Shown piece after piece: positions 1 through 8,700 of a stretch of 64,000 bases of DNA. Numbering within the stretch: position 1 is the first letter of the stretch; the number at the start of each line of letters is the position of its first letter. Origin of the DNA: Marisediminitalea alba (lineage in GTDB: Bacteria; Pseudomonadota; Gammaproteobacteria; Enterobacterales; Alteromonadaceae); the NCBI RefSeq assembly GCF_002993365.1, contig NZ_PVNP01000207.1, forward strand, positions 682 through 64,681, given 5' to 3'. The notes below the pieces were generated by a model, which saw nothing but the letters and a program-made list of their open reading frames with translations, searched no databases and was not told where the DNA came from. The translations under genes and the position numbers were made by a program.

Positions 1-63
1 CCTTGCCCTAACCTGCTACCGCCGCACTAAACACATGACAAATAAACAACGGCGCATAACACC
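1..63. repeat. 63-bp direct repeat, copy 1 (second copy 876-938)
   Basis: The first 63 bases of the window are identical to bases 876-938. Each copy covers the conserved outer end (GCATAAC on the plus strand) of an attC site and the first part of the next cassette in the leftward array. Copy 1 runs off the window, so the repeat may be longer. This suggests that the cassette beginning at about base 934 (reading left) occurs again beginning at about base 59. Confidence 0.85.
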
Positions 64-156
64 TAGCACACGGGCAATAGCGAAGGGCCACTTTTTTGCG
101 CTCTTTGCAAAAAAGGGGAACTGCGCGTTATTGTCCGGTGCTGCGCCTTGTTAGCC
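54..156 (-). other. attC recombination site (most distal seen)
   Basis: On the minus strand the site runs from an RYYYAAC-type box (complement of GTTAGCC, 150-156) to a GTTATGC box (complement of 54-60). The roughly 90 bases between fold on themselves: CCTAGCACACGGGCAATA near one end pairs imperfectly with TTATTGTCCGGTGCTG near the other, and inner CTTTTTTGCG pairs with GCAAAAAAG. These paired boxes and the imperfect palindrome are the attC hallmark. It ends the ORF-less cassette at about 60-538. Its interior is unlike that of the other three sites. Confidence 0.75.
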
Positions 157-532
157 CTAACACTGAACGTTCGCAGCTTTGCTGCCCTGCACCAAGATGT
201 TTGCATTTCTTAACTGCCCTTCCCTGATTTGCTTTTACCTTAAACAACCAACAGAAAAACAACAACTGATTTTTACATTAACCATTTGCTAGAACTGAAA
301 AAACTGCGTTGCCAATTAAGCTGAGAATTGCACGTTACGATTGCTGATAAAAGCACTTCTTGCTTACAGCGAAAGATTGCCCGCGTCGCGCAAACCACGG
401 GAAAAAATGACCACGCTTAGTTGATAGCCCTGGACACAAAAACAACCAATGGCGGTGGGTCGCTAAAACAAGAAAAGATACCGGCGTTAACACTGCCCCG
501 ATCTTTTATTTTTGAATGGATTAACGAATGGG
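157..532 (-). other. ORF-less integron cassette body
   Basis: Between the attC at 54-156 and the one at 533-623 no reading frame of 60 codons or more exists on either strand, and no short frame with a ribosome-binding site was seen. The cassette could carry a promoter, a small RNA or a decayed gene. Nothing here supports one choice over another. Confidence 0.5.
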
Positions 533-623
533 GGCTAACGCCCTAATTTGGCGGCACAAACGCGTGGGCTATACTGCGAAGCAGAGCCCACGTGTTTGTG
601 TCCCCAACATTTGTTTGTTATGC
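533..623 (-). other. attC recombination site
   Basis: Outer boxes are GGCTAAC (533-539) and GTTATGC (617-623) on the plus strand, which are GTTRRRY-like and RYYYAAC-like on the minus strand. The interior contains the inverted arms CACAAACGCGTGGGCT and AGCCCACGTGTTTGTG. The same arms, with small changes, occur in the next two attC sites, as expected for a chromosomal integron with a uniform attC family. Confidence 0.8.
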
Positions 624-857
624 GTGCGAGACACTTGCCCTTCGCGGCTTTGCCGCCACCGCCCGCTACAACAAACTATTGCTTTAAATATTAACAATTA
701 CCTTAAAACAACCCTGGGCGAAAAGCCAGATGATAAAGTGGCGGCTTGAGAAGTGAGCTGGCTGGCAAAACTGATTGTGCCGAATGCTGGTGTTACCGAA
801 CTAAAACAAACAAGCGTTGCTAAAGCAGTGTTGAAAACTTATAACGGCAGGCACTGA
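624..857 (+). pseudogene. degenerate ORF inside an integron cassette, opposite to cassette direction
   Basis: The plus-strand frame from about 624 reads through an NNYLKTTLGEKPDDK segment, meets TGA at 747-749, and continues open in the same frame (EVSWLAKLIVPNAG, then TELKQTSVAKAVLKT) to TGA at 855-857. Residue composition on both sides of the first stop looks protein-like, so this may be a small gene broken by one nonsense change. It reads toward the integrase, against the usual cassette orientation. The family was not recognised, and the part nearest 624 may be non-coding. Chance openness cannot be excluded for a frame this short. Confidence 0.35.
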
Positions 858-875
858 TACAACCTATTGAAACAA

Positions 876-938
876 CCTTGCCCTAACCTGCTACCGCCGC
901 ACTAAACACATGACAAATAAACAACGGCGCATAACACC
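876..938. repeat. 63-bp direct repeat, copy 2
   Basis: Identical to bases 1-63. It covers the GTTATGC box of the attC at 929-1045 and the first part of the cassette that follows it leftward. Confidence 0.85.
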
Positions 939-1045
939 CCAATTAGGGGCACAAATACGTAGGCTAAAATCCAGAGCGAAGCGGCGGGAGCCTACGTGTT
1001 TGTGTCCCAGCGAACGCAGTGAGCGACTATATTGGATTGTTAGGC
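929..1045 (-). other. attC recombination site of the 1066-1347 cassette
   Basis: Plus-strand outer boxes are GCATAAC (929-935) and GTTAGGC (1039-1045), that is GCCTAAC then GTTATGC on the minus strand. Inner arms are CACAAATACGTAGGCT and AGCCTACGTGTTTGTG. The site starts 21 bases downstream of the stop codon of the minus-strand cassette gene, the normal gene-then-attC arrangement. Confidence 0.85.
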
Positions 1046-1065
1046 GACAAACTGCCCAACAAACC

Positions 1066-1347
1066 TTAAATGACTAAAAAAGTAGCCAGCACAATAAAGG
1101 GAATTATTAGTGGCATTACACACATAGCAATAAAACCTGATGTGTTGCCATTTTTCTTTGCTTTGACTCCATCCCTAATTGAGAGCAAAACAACGATTAT
1201 GAATGCGATGCCAATATAAGTATTGTGATGGGTAAAATCGCCAAAAGTTGAAAAAATGAAAAGCGGCCCGAGTACTGAGCCTATCCAAGCTACCGCAACA
1301 CCAGCAGCATTTAAATATGTTACATATGGATCTCTGTAAAAAGCCAC
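1066..1347 (-). CDS. cassette-encoded small membrane protein, family unknown
   Basis: A 93-residue protein with three likely membrane segments, at roughly residues 12-33, 43-58 and 72-92, and a short polar loop (RDGVKAKKNGNTSG) between the second and third. It starts six bases inside the cassette boundary given by the attC at 1353-1469 and ends just before its own attC, so it fills the cassette. It has no recognised motif. Expression would normally depend on a promoter near the integrase or on cassette-borne signals. Function unknown. Confidence 0.75.
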   Translation of the reverse strand: MAFYRDPYVTYLNAAGVAVAWIGSVLGPLFIFSTFGDFTHHNTYIGIAFIIVVLLSIRDGVKAKKNGNTSGFIAMCVMPLIIPFIVLATFLVI

Positions 1348-1352
1348 TTGTC

Positions 1353-1469
1353 ACCTAACGCCCGCATAACGGGCAAAAACACGTAGGCTACAATACCAAG
1401 CGAAGCGCAGGGAGCCTACGTGTTTTTGTCCCTAGCGAGCGCAGCGAGTGGTTAATGCGTTTGTTATGT
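1353..1469 (-). other. attC recombination site of the 1489-1755 cassette
   Basis: The plus strand begins ACCTAAC (1353-1359), so the minus strand ends in GTTAGGT, a perfect GTTRRRY crossover box. The opposite box is GTTATGT (1463-1469). Second-level boxes GCATAAC (1364-1370) and GTTAATGC (1451-1458) also pair. The arms AAAACACGTAGGCT and AGCCTACGTGTTTT complete a 117-bp imperfect palindrome. It is the clearest attC in the window. Confidence 0.9.
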
Positions 1470-1488
1470 GCGCTTTAATATTACCTTT

Positions 1489-1755
1489 TTACTGTTTATC
1501 GAGCCTAACTTTACCGTGAGCAAACAACAAATATTTGGGAGCAAAACCAGTAAATAATATACTCCCTGAAACATGTAACATTAAAACGCTTACAGCAATT
1601 GCTATTAAACCAATATAGTGAAAAGGCTCTAGAATTAAGGCTGTGATTACAGAAAGCAAAGAAAAAACTGACAACACGACCAGAAAAAAGCACAAAGCCC
1701 TGATTACTGGGCCTAACTTCTGCAATTCGGAATATTCCTCGTCCTGAGTATTCAT
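1489..1755 (-). CDS. first-cassette small membrane protein, family unknown
   Basis: An 88-residue protein with a polar start (MNTQDEEYSELQKLGP) and two or three hydrophobic stretches, at about residues 18-42 and 46-70, ending in a basic tail. It is the cassette gene nearest the integrase, the position most likely to be expressed from an integron promoter. Its ATG lies 22 bases from the putative attI crossover box at 1771-1777, and its stop is 20 bases from its attC. No family recognised. The -1 frame overlap at 1511-1693 is a shadow. Confidence 0.75.
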   Translation of the reverse strand: MNTQDEEYSELQKLGPVIRALCFFLVVLSVFSLLSVITALILEPFHYIGLIAIAVSVLMLHVSGSILFTGFAPKYLLFAHGKVRLDKQ

Positions 1756-1850
1756 AGCTTTCCCATTAGCACATAACTACTAAATAGACACCAATGAAGT
1801 ATGTTTAAAACCATCATTTTGGTGCAATTGTAATTTTTTGTGAGTGTAGA
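1756..1850 (-). other. putative attI integration site
   Basis: This is the junction between the integrase gene and the first cassette, where attI must lie. A GTTATGT box is present on the minus strand (complement of 1771-1777) in the right place to be the crossover point. The outer limit of the site is a guess, because attI sequences are not conserved between integrons. Confidence 0.5.
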
Positions 1851-1915
1851 TTATCTGAAATCCCCTTTACATAAAAGAGTTAGGTCGATTTGGTGTTTTT
1901 TGTTGGAATTAAATA

Positions 1916-1946
1916 CACCAAACCCTATTTATCTCATGGTTTGGTG
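1916..1946. promoter_or_regulatory. inverted repeat upstream of intI
   Basis: CACCAAACC (1916-1924) and GGTTTGGTG (1938-1946) form a perfect 9-bp inverted repeat around 13 bases, about 100 bases before the integrase start. The TTTGGTG half also occurs at 1818-1824 and 1889-1895. It could be an operator, an RNA hairpin in the intI leader, or integrase-binding repeats of attI. The sequence alone does not decide. Confidence 0.4.
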
Positions 1947-2043
1947 CAAAAATCTCAAAAGTGAACGTAAACCCTCCAAACGTTCAGTATTTACACGTTA
2001 CTTTGTACTTTATGCTGGTTTCATTTTAGCCTTCACTAACTTT

Positions 2044-3012
2044 ATGAAATCTCAGTTTTTACGCGAACTTTATGAGTTTATGCTAACCCGGGGGTATGCT
2101 AAACGTACCATAGAAACCTACTTCACCTGGATCACCGACTTCATTCGCTTCCACAACTATGCACAGCCAAAGGATATGCACGCTGAGCATGTGGAGGCCT
2201 ACCTTACACATTTGGCTGTCCGTCGTCAGTGTGCAAAATCCACTCAGGCTACAGCGCTTAACGCACTGCTGTTTCTTTATAACAAATATTTGGATAATCC
2301 CTTACCCGAAGACATGACTTTTCTCAACAGCAAGCGGGAACGCAAACTGCCGGTAGTGCTCACACAGGATGAAGTAAAAGCGGTTCTCGGCCGAGCAAGT
2401 AAGCAGCATTATCTGGCAATGGCCCTGCTGTACGGCAGCGGGCTGCGTCTGATGGAGTGTGTCCGTTTACGAGCCGGTGATATCGATTTTAACTACAAAT
2501 GCATTCGCGTGTGGTTTGGTAAAGGCGGTAAGCACCGGGTGGTCACATTGTCAGAGGCCTTAATTCCGCTGCTTCAAACACAAATTGAAAATGTAGAGCA
2601 AACCTTAGTGCGCGATTTAAACGTTCCATCTTTTGCCGGGGCCTGGCTGCCCAAAGGTTTACGCAAAAAATATCAATCCCGCAACAAAACCGTAGAGTGG
2701 CAATACCTGTTCCCATCCCAAAGATTAAGTATTGATCCGGAAAGCAAGCATTTGCGCCGTCATCACATCGATGAAAAACAACTGCAGCGAGACGTTAAAC
2801 GAGCCAGTCTTGAAGCCGGGATCAAAAAGCATGTTACGCCCCACACGTTAAGGCATTCGTTTGCAACACACCTGTTGGCCGCGGGGGCAGATATTCGAAC
2901 TGTACAACATCAATTAGGTCATGCAGACGTACGTACTACGCAAATTTACACGCACGTCCTGCAACAGGGTGGTAATGGGGTTATTAGCCCGTTAACACGC
3001 TTAGCGTTATAA
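2044..3012 (+). CDS. intI: integron integrase IntI
   Basis: A tyrosine recombinase that captures and shuffles gene cassettes by attI x attC recombination. The ATG at 2044 gives 322 residues, the usual IntI length; the open frame reaches back to 1840, but those 68 codons have no counterpart in the family. The N-terminal SAM-like domain (about 1-90) is followed by the catalytic domain with Arg in GSGLRLMEC, the HxxR box HTLRHSF, LGHADVRTT and the nucleophile Tyr in QIYTH. The insertion between the conserved boxes (AWLPKGLRKKY, then WQYLFPS and LRRHHIDE) is the IntI-specific patch that separates integron integrases from XerC/D. It is transcribed away from the cassette array, as in other integrons. 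It appears intact. No convincing LexA box or strong ribosome-binding site was seen. Confidence 0.93.
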   Translation: MKSQFLRELYEFMLTRGYAKRTIETYFTWITDFIRFHNYAQPKDMHAEHVEAYLTHLAVRRQCAKSTQATALNALLFLYNKYLDNPLPEDMTFLNSKRERKLPVVLTQDEVKAVLGRASKQHYLAMALLYGSGLRLMECVRLRAGDIDFNYKCIRVWFGKGGKHRVVTLSEALIPLLQTQIENVEQTLVRDLNVPSFAGAWLPKGLRKKYQSRNKTVEWQYLFPSQRLSIDPESKHLRRHHIDEKQLQRDVKRASLEAGIKKHVTPHTLRHSFATHLLAAGADIRTVQHQLGHADVRTTQIYTHVLQQGGNGVISPLTRLAL

Positions 3013-3026
3013 GGCTATTCACCTTA

Positions 3027-3593
3027 TCACTCTTTATCGTAAAGAATATCCATAACGTCGGCCAACTCGGTTTTACCGGCGCGTACTTCTTCTTCCGTCA
3101 TGTCGGCAATTTCATGAGGGAAAACCAGCCACTCATCACTTTCATTTACGTAGTAGTCAGGCACGATGTCTGTTTTATTATTTTTTGGCTTGTAATACGG
3201 GCAGGCAATACGAATATCTTTTGGCATATTCAGGCGCATCAGCTTTTTAATTTGCTTAATCAATGCGTCTACACTTCGGCCCGAGTCAAATACATCATCA
3301 ACAATCAGCAGTGCGTCTTCGGCATTCGCATTTTCAATCAGATAATGCAGGCCATGTACGCGAATCTCTTTGCTTTGCTTGTTAATGCCGTAATAAGAAG
3401 AGGTTCTTACCGCTATATGGTCGGTGGGAAATTTTTTAAACTCAAAAAACTCCTGCACAGCAATACCAATCGGCGCCCCGCCCCGCCAGATCCCGATAAT
3501 AAATTGCGGACGAAAACCGTCCTTATACACTTTTGAGGCAAGTCGAAATGAATCCTGAAGCAGATCCGCCGACGTAATAAAGACTTTATCCAT
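3027..3593 (-). CDS. phosphoribosyltransferase (hypoxanthine-guanine/xanthine type)
   Basis: 188 residues from the internal ATG (MDKVFITSADLL); the longer frame to 3650 adds an unlikely 19-residue leader. Transfers phosphoribose from PRPP to a purine base or related substrate. The PRPP loop is clear (ALLIVDDVFDSGRS, about residues 93-106), with the flexible-loop region around RTSSYYG and an upstream GIWRGGAPIG. It resembles the Gpt-like group of cytosolic purine phosphoribosyltransferases; the exact base cannot be read from sequence. It converges on intI, with 14 bases between the stop codons, so it marks the chromosomal edge of the integron. Confidence 0.75.
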   Translation of the reverse strand: MDKVFITSADLLQDSFRLASKVYKDGFRPQFIIGIWRGGAPIGIAVQEFFEFKKFPTDHIAVRTSSYYGINKQSKEIRVHGLHYLIENANAEDALLIVDDVFDSGRSVDALIKQIKKLMRLNMPKDIRIACPYYKPKNNKTDIVPDYYVNESDEWLVFPHEIADMTEEEVRAGKTELADVMDILYDKE

Positions 3594-3691
3594 AGAATCG
3601 GTAACCGAGCGAAAGAAAAGAAAAAGATTATAGAAAATTTTATGCCACAATGCACGGCAAAACCCAAAAACCTGACCATTTAATCAAGTTT

Positions 3692-4897
3692 TTACGATTC
3701 CTGCTGTAAAACTTTGGCCGGCTGCACTTTCATGGCGCGTTGCGCGGGATACCAGCTCGCCAACAGGCATAATCCTAAGGAAAACAGGGTCACCCAAACC
3801 ACCTGATACCATTGCATATCAATGGGTAAGCCAGGCCCGTCTGCAGATAACGCCAGATAAATCCCTAGAAGTTCCAAAATATCGTTGATATATACAACGG
3901 CTAAAATGCCCAGCACGGCACCAATCAGTGCGCCTTTCAGGCCGTTGAAAATGCCGTTTAGCATGAATATGGCGCGCACCGTGGCTACCGTCATGCCTTG
4001 GGAGAGTAAAATGGCAATGTCACCACTTTTTTCAGAAACAACCATCACCAGGGCAGATACAATGTTAAATGCCGCCACCGCAATAATCAGCAGCAGCATT
4101 AAAAACATCATGTTCTTTTCCATTTTTACCGCATCGAACAAAGGCCCCTGGCGCGAGCGCCAGTTACTGGTGGAATAACCCGCCTGTTCAAGTTGTGCCA
4201 CCACACCCTGATAATTAAACGCATTGTTTAAAAACAGGCGCACATCCGCCGGGCTGTCTTTGGGTTTACGCAGTAGCCGGGTTAAATCATCAAGCCGTAA
4301 ATAAATCACTTTGTCGTCAAGCTGTGAGCCCAGGTTAAATAACGCAGCTATCGTCACCAGGCGCTGACTCGGCATGCGGCCAAATGGCGTATATACGCTG
4401 GCTCCGGCAGCCATTACGCGTATTTGATCGCCCACATTCACGCTTAACTCCTGCGCCAATGCACGGCTGATAATAGCGCCAAACTTAATCTCTTCAAGGC
4501 GCTCAAAATTACCTTCCAGCATGTAGTCGCTCACAATGCTATGGTTGGCCATTGTTTGCGGGTCTACGCCTTGCAGTTGCACGCCGCGCAAGGCCTGGCG
4601 TGATTGCACCAATCCTTCTGCTTCTCTGAACGAGCTCGCGGCCCGCACTTCACCTAAGGGAAGTTGTAGTACGTCATCAACACTGGCGTTATGCGCTACT
4701 ACCTGTGGCACAATGCCTAAAATCCGCTGGCGTAGCTGGGCTTCAAAGCCATTCATTACCGAAAGCACAATGATCAGCGACATAAGCCCCAGGGCAATCC
4801 CGGCTACCGAGAAGCGGTTAATAAACGCTACAAAGCTGTTGTGTTTGCCTGCGGTGGAGTAACGCAGTGCTATATAGGCAGAAAGCGGATAGGCCAT
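3692..4897 (-). CDS. lolC: lipoprotein-releasing system permease (LolC/LolE family)
   Basis: 401 residues. Inner-membrane subunit of the Lol ABC transporter, which extracts outer-membrane lipoproteins from the inner membrane for hand-over to LolA. Visible are an N-terminal YIALRY segment and first membrane helix (about 23-47, ending VMNGFEAQLR), a periplasmic domain to about residue 265, and three C-terminal helices typical of MacB/FtsX-like permeases. The start has an AGGTGA sequence six bases upstream. LolC and LolE cannot be separated with confidence here. lolD does not follow; the phosphoribosyltransferase and the integron do. It starts back-to-back with the PilZ gene. Confidence 0.8.
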   Translation of the reverse strand: MAYPLSAYIALRYSTAGKHNSFVAFINRFSVAGIALGLMSLIIVLSVMNGFEAQLRQRILGIVPQVVAHNASVDDVLQLPLGEVRAASSFREAEGLVQSRQALRGVQLQGVDPQTMANHSIVSDYMLEGNFERLEEIKFGAIISRALAQELSVNVGDQIRVMAAGASVYTPFGRMPSQRLVTIAALFNLGSQLDDKVIYLRLDDLTRLLRKPKDSPADVRLFLNNAFNYQGVVAQLEQAGYSTSNWRSRQGPLFDAVKMEKNMMFLMLLLIIAVAAFNIVSALVMVVSEKSGDIAILLSQGMTVATVRAIFMLNGIFNGLKGALIGAVLGILAVVYINDILELLGIYLALSADGPGLPIDMQWYQVVWVTLFSLGLCLLASWYPAQRAMKVQPAKVLQQES

Positions 4898-4985
4898 GAA
4901 ATTTCACCTGTACCTGGGCAGTGGGGGCTTGGTATTCATCCTTCCCTGCACTACTCTTAATCAATACGGTACGTTGTACGTTTTA

Positions 4986-5654
4986 ATGATAAACAAAGAC
5001 TTAAGCTCGGTGCATAATACGTGTAAGCTACCCTGCACACAAGTCAGCCTGGAGAGTATTGTGGAATCGTTAACCCTGGCAGAAAAACAAGCTCAGTTTA
5101 ATGAGTTTTTCTTAATCAGCCACGCAATTAAGGTCAATATGCGTCAACTCGACAAGCACTTTGCCCTGCCAGACAACGAACAACTCGAAGACCACATGCC
5201 CTACGCCTTTCGCATTGCCAGCGAGATGGCATCTATCGAATCCCAGGCGCTTCGCCCGTTGCGCAACCTGAGTGATCACGCTTCCGAACTGGTGAATTAC
5301 CTTAACCATCAGTCTCGCAAAATCGATTTGATGATGTCGTATATTTTACATCAGCAGGACGATCCGGATTATCGCTTTGAGAGTATCAGGTTCGGCGGCG
5401 GTGGCGTTATCATTAACCACCCTTTAGCACTGGATGTTGGTACTCTGGCAGAACTTAAATTGTTTGTATCAGAAGAAGCCGCGGCCATTTTTTGCTACGG
5501 CGAAGTTATTACTTGCCAGCAGGAATCGGATGGCTACCATATAGCCTTCATTTTTACCCGGATCCGCGAACAGGATCAGGAACTGTTAGTCAGAGCCAGT
5601 TTGCATTTACAAACGCAGCAGCTTCGCAAGCGCAGCCAAAATAAAAACGCTTAA
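4986..5654 (+). CDS. PilZ-domain protein
   Basis: 222 residues from the ATG at 4986; the frame extends upstream to 4896, but that part overlaps the lolC start and looks non-coding. The C-terminal half has a PilZ-like core (IRFGGGGVIINHP, then VGTLAELKLF and FCYGEVI), so it may bind cyclic di-GMP, although the usual RxxxR and D/NxSxxG signatures are degenerate. The N-terminal half is helical and rich in charged residues. It precedes mfd, with 48 bases between. Start uncertain: there is no strong ribosome-binding site. Confidence 0.65.
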   Translation: MINKDLSSVHNTCKLPCTQVSLESIVESLTLAEKQAQFNEFFLISHAIKVNMRQLDKHFALPDNEQLEDHMPYAFRIASEMASIESQALRPLRNLSDHASELVNYLNHQSRKIDLMMSYILHQQDDPDYRFESIRFGGGGVIINHPLALDVGTLAELKLFVSEEAAAIFCYGEVITCQQESDGYHIAFIFTRIREQDQELLVRASLHLQTQQLRKRSQNKNA

Positions 5655-5702
5655 CCTGCAAGTAAAAACTTAAACGCTCAATAAAAGAATCGTTAAGGAA
5701 TC

Positions 5703-8700
5703 ATGACAACCACGCTTAATTCTTTGCCACTGCCCAAAACCAAGTCGTCAGCCGGTTTTCAGGACCAACAACAATGGGGGCAGTTGCAAGGCAGTAGCCG
5801 CGCGCTTGCCGTAGCTCAGGCCAGTCAGCAGGCCGGCCGCCCTATCGTACTGGTCACCGCCGATACGCCTTCGGCGCTCAAACTCGAAAAAGAAATCCGC
5901 TATTTTCAGGGCAGTCAGCACAGTGTTCCGGTTACCCTGTTCCCAGACTGGGAAACTCTGCCTTACGATACGTTCTCGCCGCATCAGGATATTATTTCCC
6001 AGCGACTGGAAACCTTGTTCCGGTTAACCCAGGAACCCAGCGGCATCTTTATTGTGCCCATCAATACCCTGATGCAACGATTGGCCCCGGTAGAATACAT
6101 TGGCCAGCATTTATTGTTGTTAAAGCGTGGCCAGCAACTGGATCGCGACCAGTTCCGCCGACAGTTAGAGCAAGCCGGCTATCTGCATGTCAGCCAGGTA
6201 ATGAGTCACAGCGAGTTTTCTATTCGCGGCAGTATTATCGACCTTTACCCCATGGGCTCTAAAGATCCTTACCGCATTGACCTGTTCGATGATGAGGTCG
6301 ACAGTATTCGCCTGTTCGATCCGGATTCCCAGCGCTCAAGCAATGCAGTCGATGAAATTCGCATGTTACCGGCCCGGGAATTCCCCACCGATAAAGCCGC
6401 GCTCAACCTGTTTCGCCAACAATTTTTAGAGCGCTTCGACGCAAGCAACAGTGCCGAGTCGGTGTTTAATCAAATTACCCGTGGCACCATGCCAAGTGGT
6501 GTGGAGTATTATCTGCCGCTGTTTTTCGAAAAAACCGCCACGTTATTTGATTACTTTCATCCCGACACGCTTATTATGCTGCATGGCGATGTCAGCGATG
6601 CCTGCGAATTCTTCTGGGCCGACCTGAACGAGCGCTACGAGCAATACCGCTATAATAAACACCGCCCGTTGCTGGCGCCCATGGAACTGTTTTTACCGGT
6701 TAACGAATTATTTGCCGGCCTCAAACAATGGCCGCGGGTCGCCCTGGCTTCACAGCCCCTCGACGAGGCTGCCGGTAAACACAATCTGCATTGTGAGAAG
6801 CTCGACGATATCGCCTTAAACCCGCAAAAGAAGCAGCCCGCACAAGCCTTATTAGCCACTCTGTCAGACGCCAGCGAGCGCGGTGCCAAAGTGCTGTTTT
6901 GTGCCGAATCACAGGGCCGCCGGGAAAACTTACTCGGCATTTTAGGCAAGTATCAAATCAAGCCTGTAGAGTTTGCCCACTTCGACGATTTTCTTACCAG
7001 CCATGAAACCGTAGGTATTTCCATCGGCATGGTAGAACACAGTTTCCGCTGGAAAAACCCCGACGGTGAGCTGCTGTTTATTACCGAAACCCAGTTACTC
7101 GGACATAAAATCAGCCAGCGGCGGTTGCGAACCGCGCAGAAGCCTACCGACGAAAACGCCATTATTCGCAATCTGGCGGAGCTGTCTGTGGGTCAGCCGG
7201 TGGTCCATCTAGACCACGGCGTAGGCCGCTATATTGGCCTGCAAACTCTGGATGCCGGTGGCGTTACTACCGAATTTTTAACCATTGAGTACGCCAAACA
7301 GGCCAAGTTATATGTGCCAGTGGCCTCGCTGCACTTAATTTCGCGCTACAGCGGTGGTGAGCAGGATTCAGCACCGCTGCATAGCCTGGGCTCCGATGCC
7401 TGGGAAAAAGCCAAGAAGAGAGCGGCCGAGCGCGTGCGCGACGTCGCCGCAGAGCTCCTCGATGTGTACGCCAAGCGTGCTGCCAAGCCCGGCTTTGCCT
7501 ACCCCATTACCTGGGAAGAATATCAATCCTTTGCCGACAGCTTTCCGTTTGAAGAAACCGCCGATCAGATGCAGGCCATCAATGCGGTTATTCAGGATAT
7601 GGGTAGCCCACAGGCCATGGACCGCCTGGTGTGCGGCGACGTAGGCTTTGGTAAAACCGAAGTGGCCATGCGCGCCGCTTTTTTAGCTGCTAATCAGGGT
7701 AAACAGGTGGCCATTCTGGTGCCCACAACCCTGCTGGCGCAGCAACACTTCGAAAACTTTAAAGACCGTTTCGCCAACTGGCCGTTCCGCATCGAGGTAG
7801 TTTCCCGTTTTGTTAGCGGTAAAGCTACCAAGTCAGTTATGGACGGCATCGAAAACGGCACTGTGGATATTGTGGTGGGTACCCATAAACTGCTCAGCGA
7901 CACGATTCAGTTTAACGATCTCGGCCTTGTCATCATCGACGAAGAACACCGCTTTGGCGTACGCCAGAAAGAGAAGTTTAAAGCCCTGCGCGCCGATGTG
8001 GACATTCTTACCCTTACCGCTACGCCCATTCCGCGTACGCTGAATATGGCCATGTCGGGCATGCGTGATTTATCCATTATTGCCACCGCCCCGGCTAAAC
8101 GCCTGGCTATTAAAACCTTTGTACAACAGCGCGATAAAGCGGTTATTCGCGAAGCCATCATGCGTGAAATTCTGCGCGGCGGTCAGGTGTATTTCCTGCA
8201 CAACGAGGTAGAAAGCATTGCCCGCACCGCCGAGGAAATCGCCGAAATAGTGCCGGAAGCCCGCATTGCCGTAGGCCACGGTCAGATGCGTGAGCGTGAA
8301 CTTGAGTCTGTAATGAGTGATTTTTATCATCAGCGGTTTAATGTGCTGGTGTGTACCACCATTATCGAAACCGGTATCGATGTGCCCACCGCCAACACCA
8401 TAATCATGGACCGTGCCGACCATCTTGGTCTGGCGCAGTTGCACCAGTTGCGTGGCCGGGTTGGCCGCTCACACCATCAGGCCTATGCCTATTTGTTAAC
8501 CCCGCATCCCAAGCGCATGACCCGCGATGCCGCTAAGCGCCTGGAAGCCATTGCCAGCCTGGAAGACTTAGGCGCAGGCTTTGCCCTGGCTACTCACGAT
8601 CTGGAAATTCGTGGTGCCGGAGAGTTACTCGGCGAAGACCAGTCCGGCCAAATCGCCAGTGTGGGTTACTCACTTTACATGGATATGCTGGAACAAGCGG

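Noticed and set aside
528-623. Start of a plus-strand frame (MGANALIWRHKRVGY) over the attC at 533-623
   Set aside because: This part lies entirely within the attC palindrome, so the residues are a by-product of the recombination site.
747-749. In-frame TGA as selenocysteine
   Set aside because: No SECIS-like hairpin follows, and the flanking protein is not a known selenoprotein; TAA in the permease at 51294 also shows that broken frames occur here.
1511-1693. Second minus-strand frame inside the first cassette
   Set aside because: It is a frame-shifted shadow of the 88-residue membrane protein, with no ribosome-binding site.
1811-1950. TGGTGCA at 1820 and 1942 as NtrC sites for intI
   Set aside because: No sigma-54-type promoter follows, and the sequence is better explained by the local TTTGGTG repeats.
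8070-8444. Long minus-strand frames inside mfd and other large genes
   Set aside because: They are opposite-strand shadows of well-conserved coding sequence.
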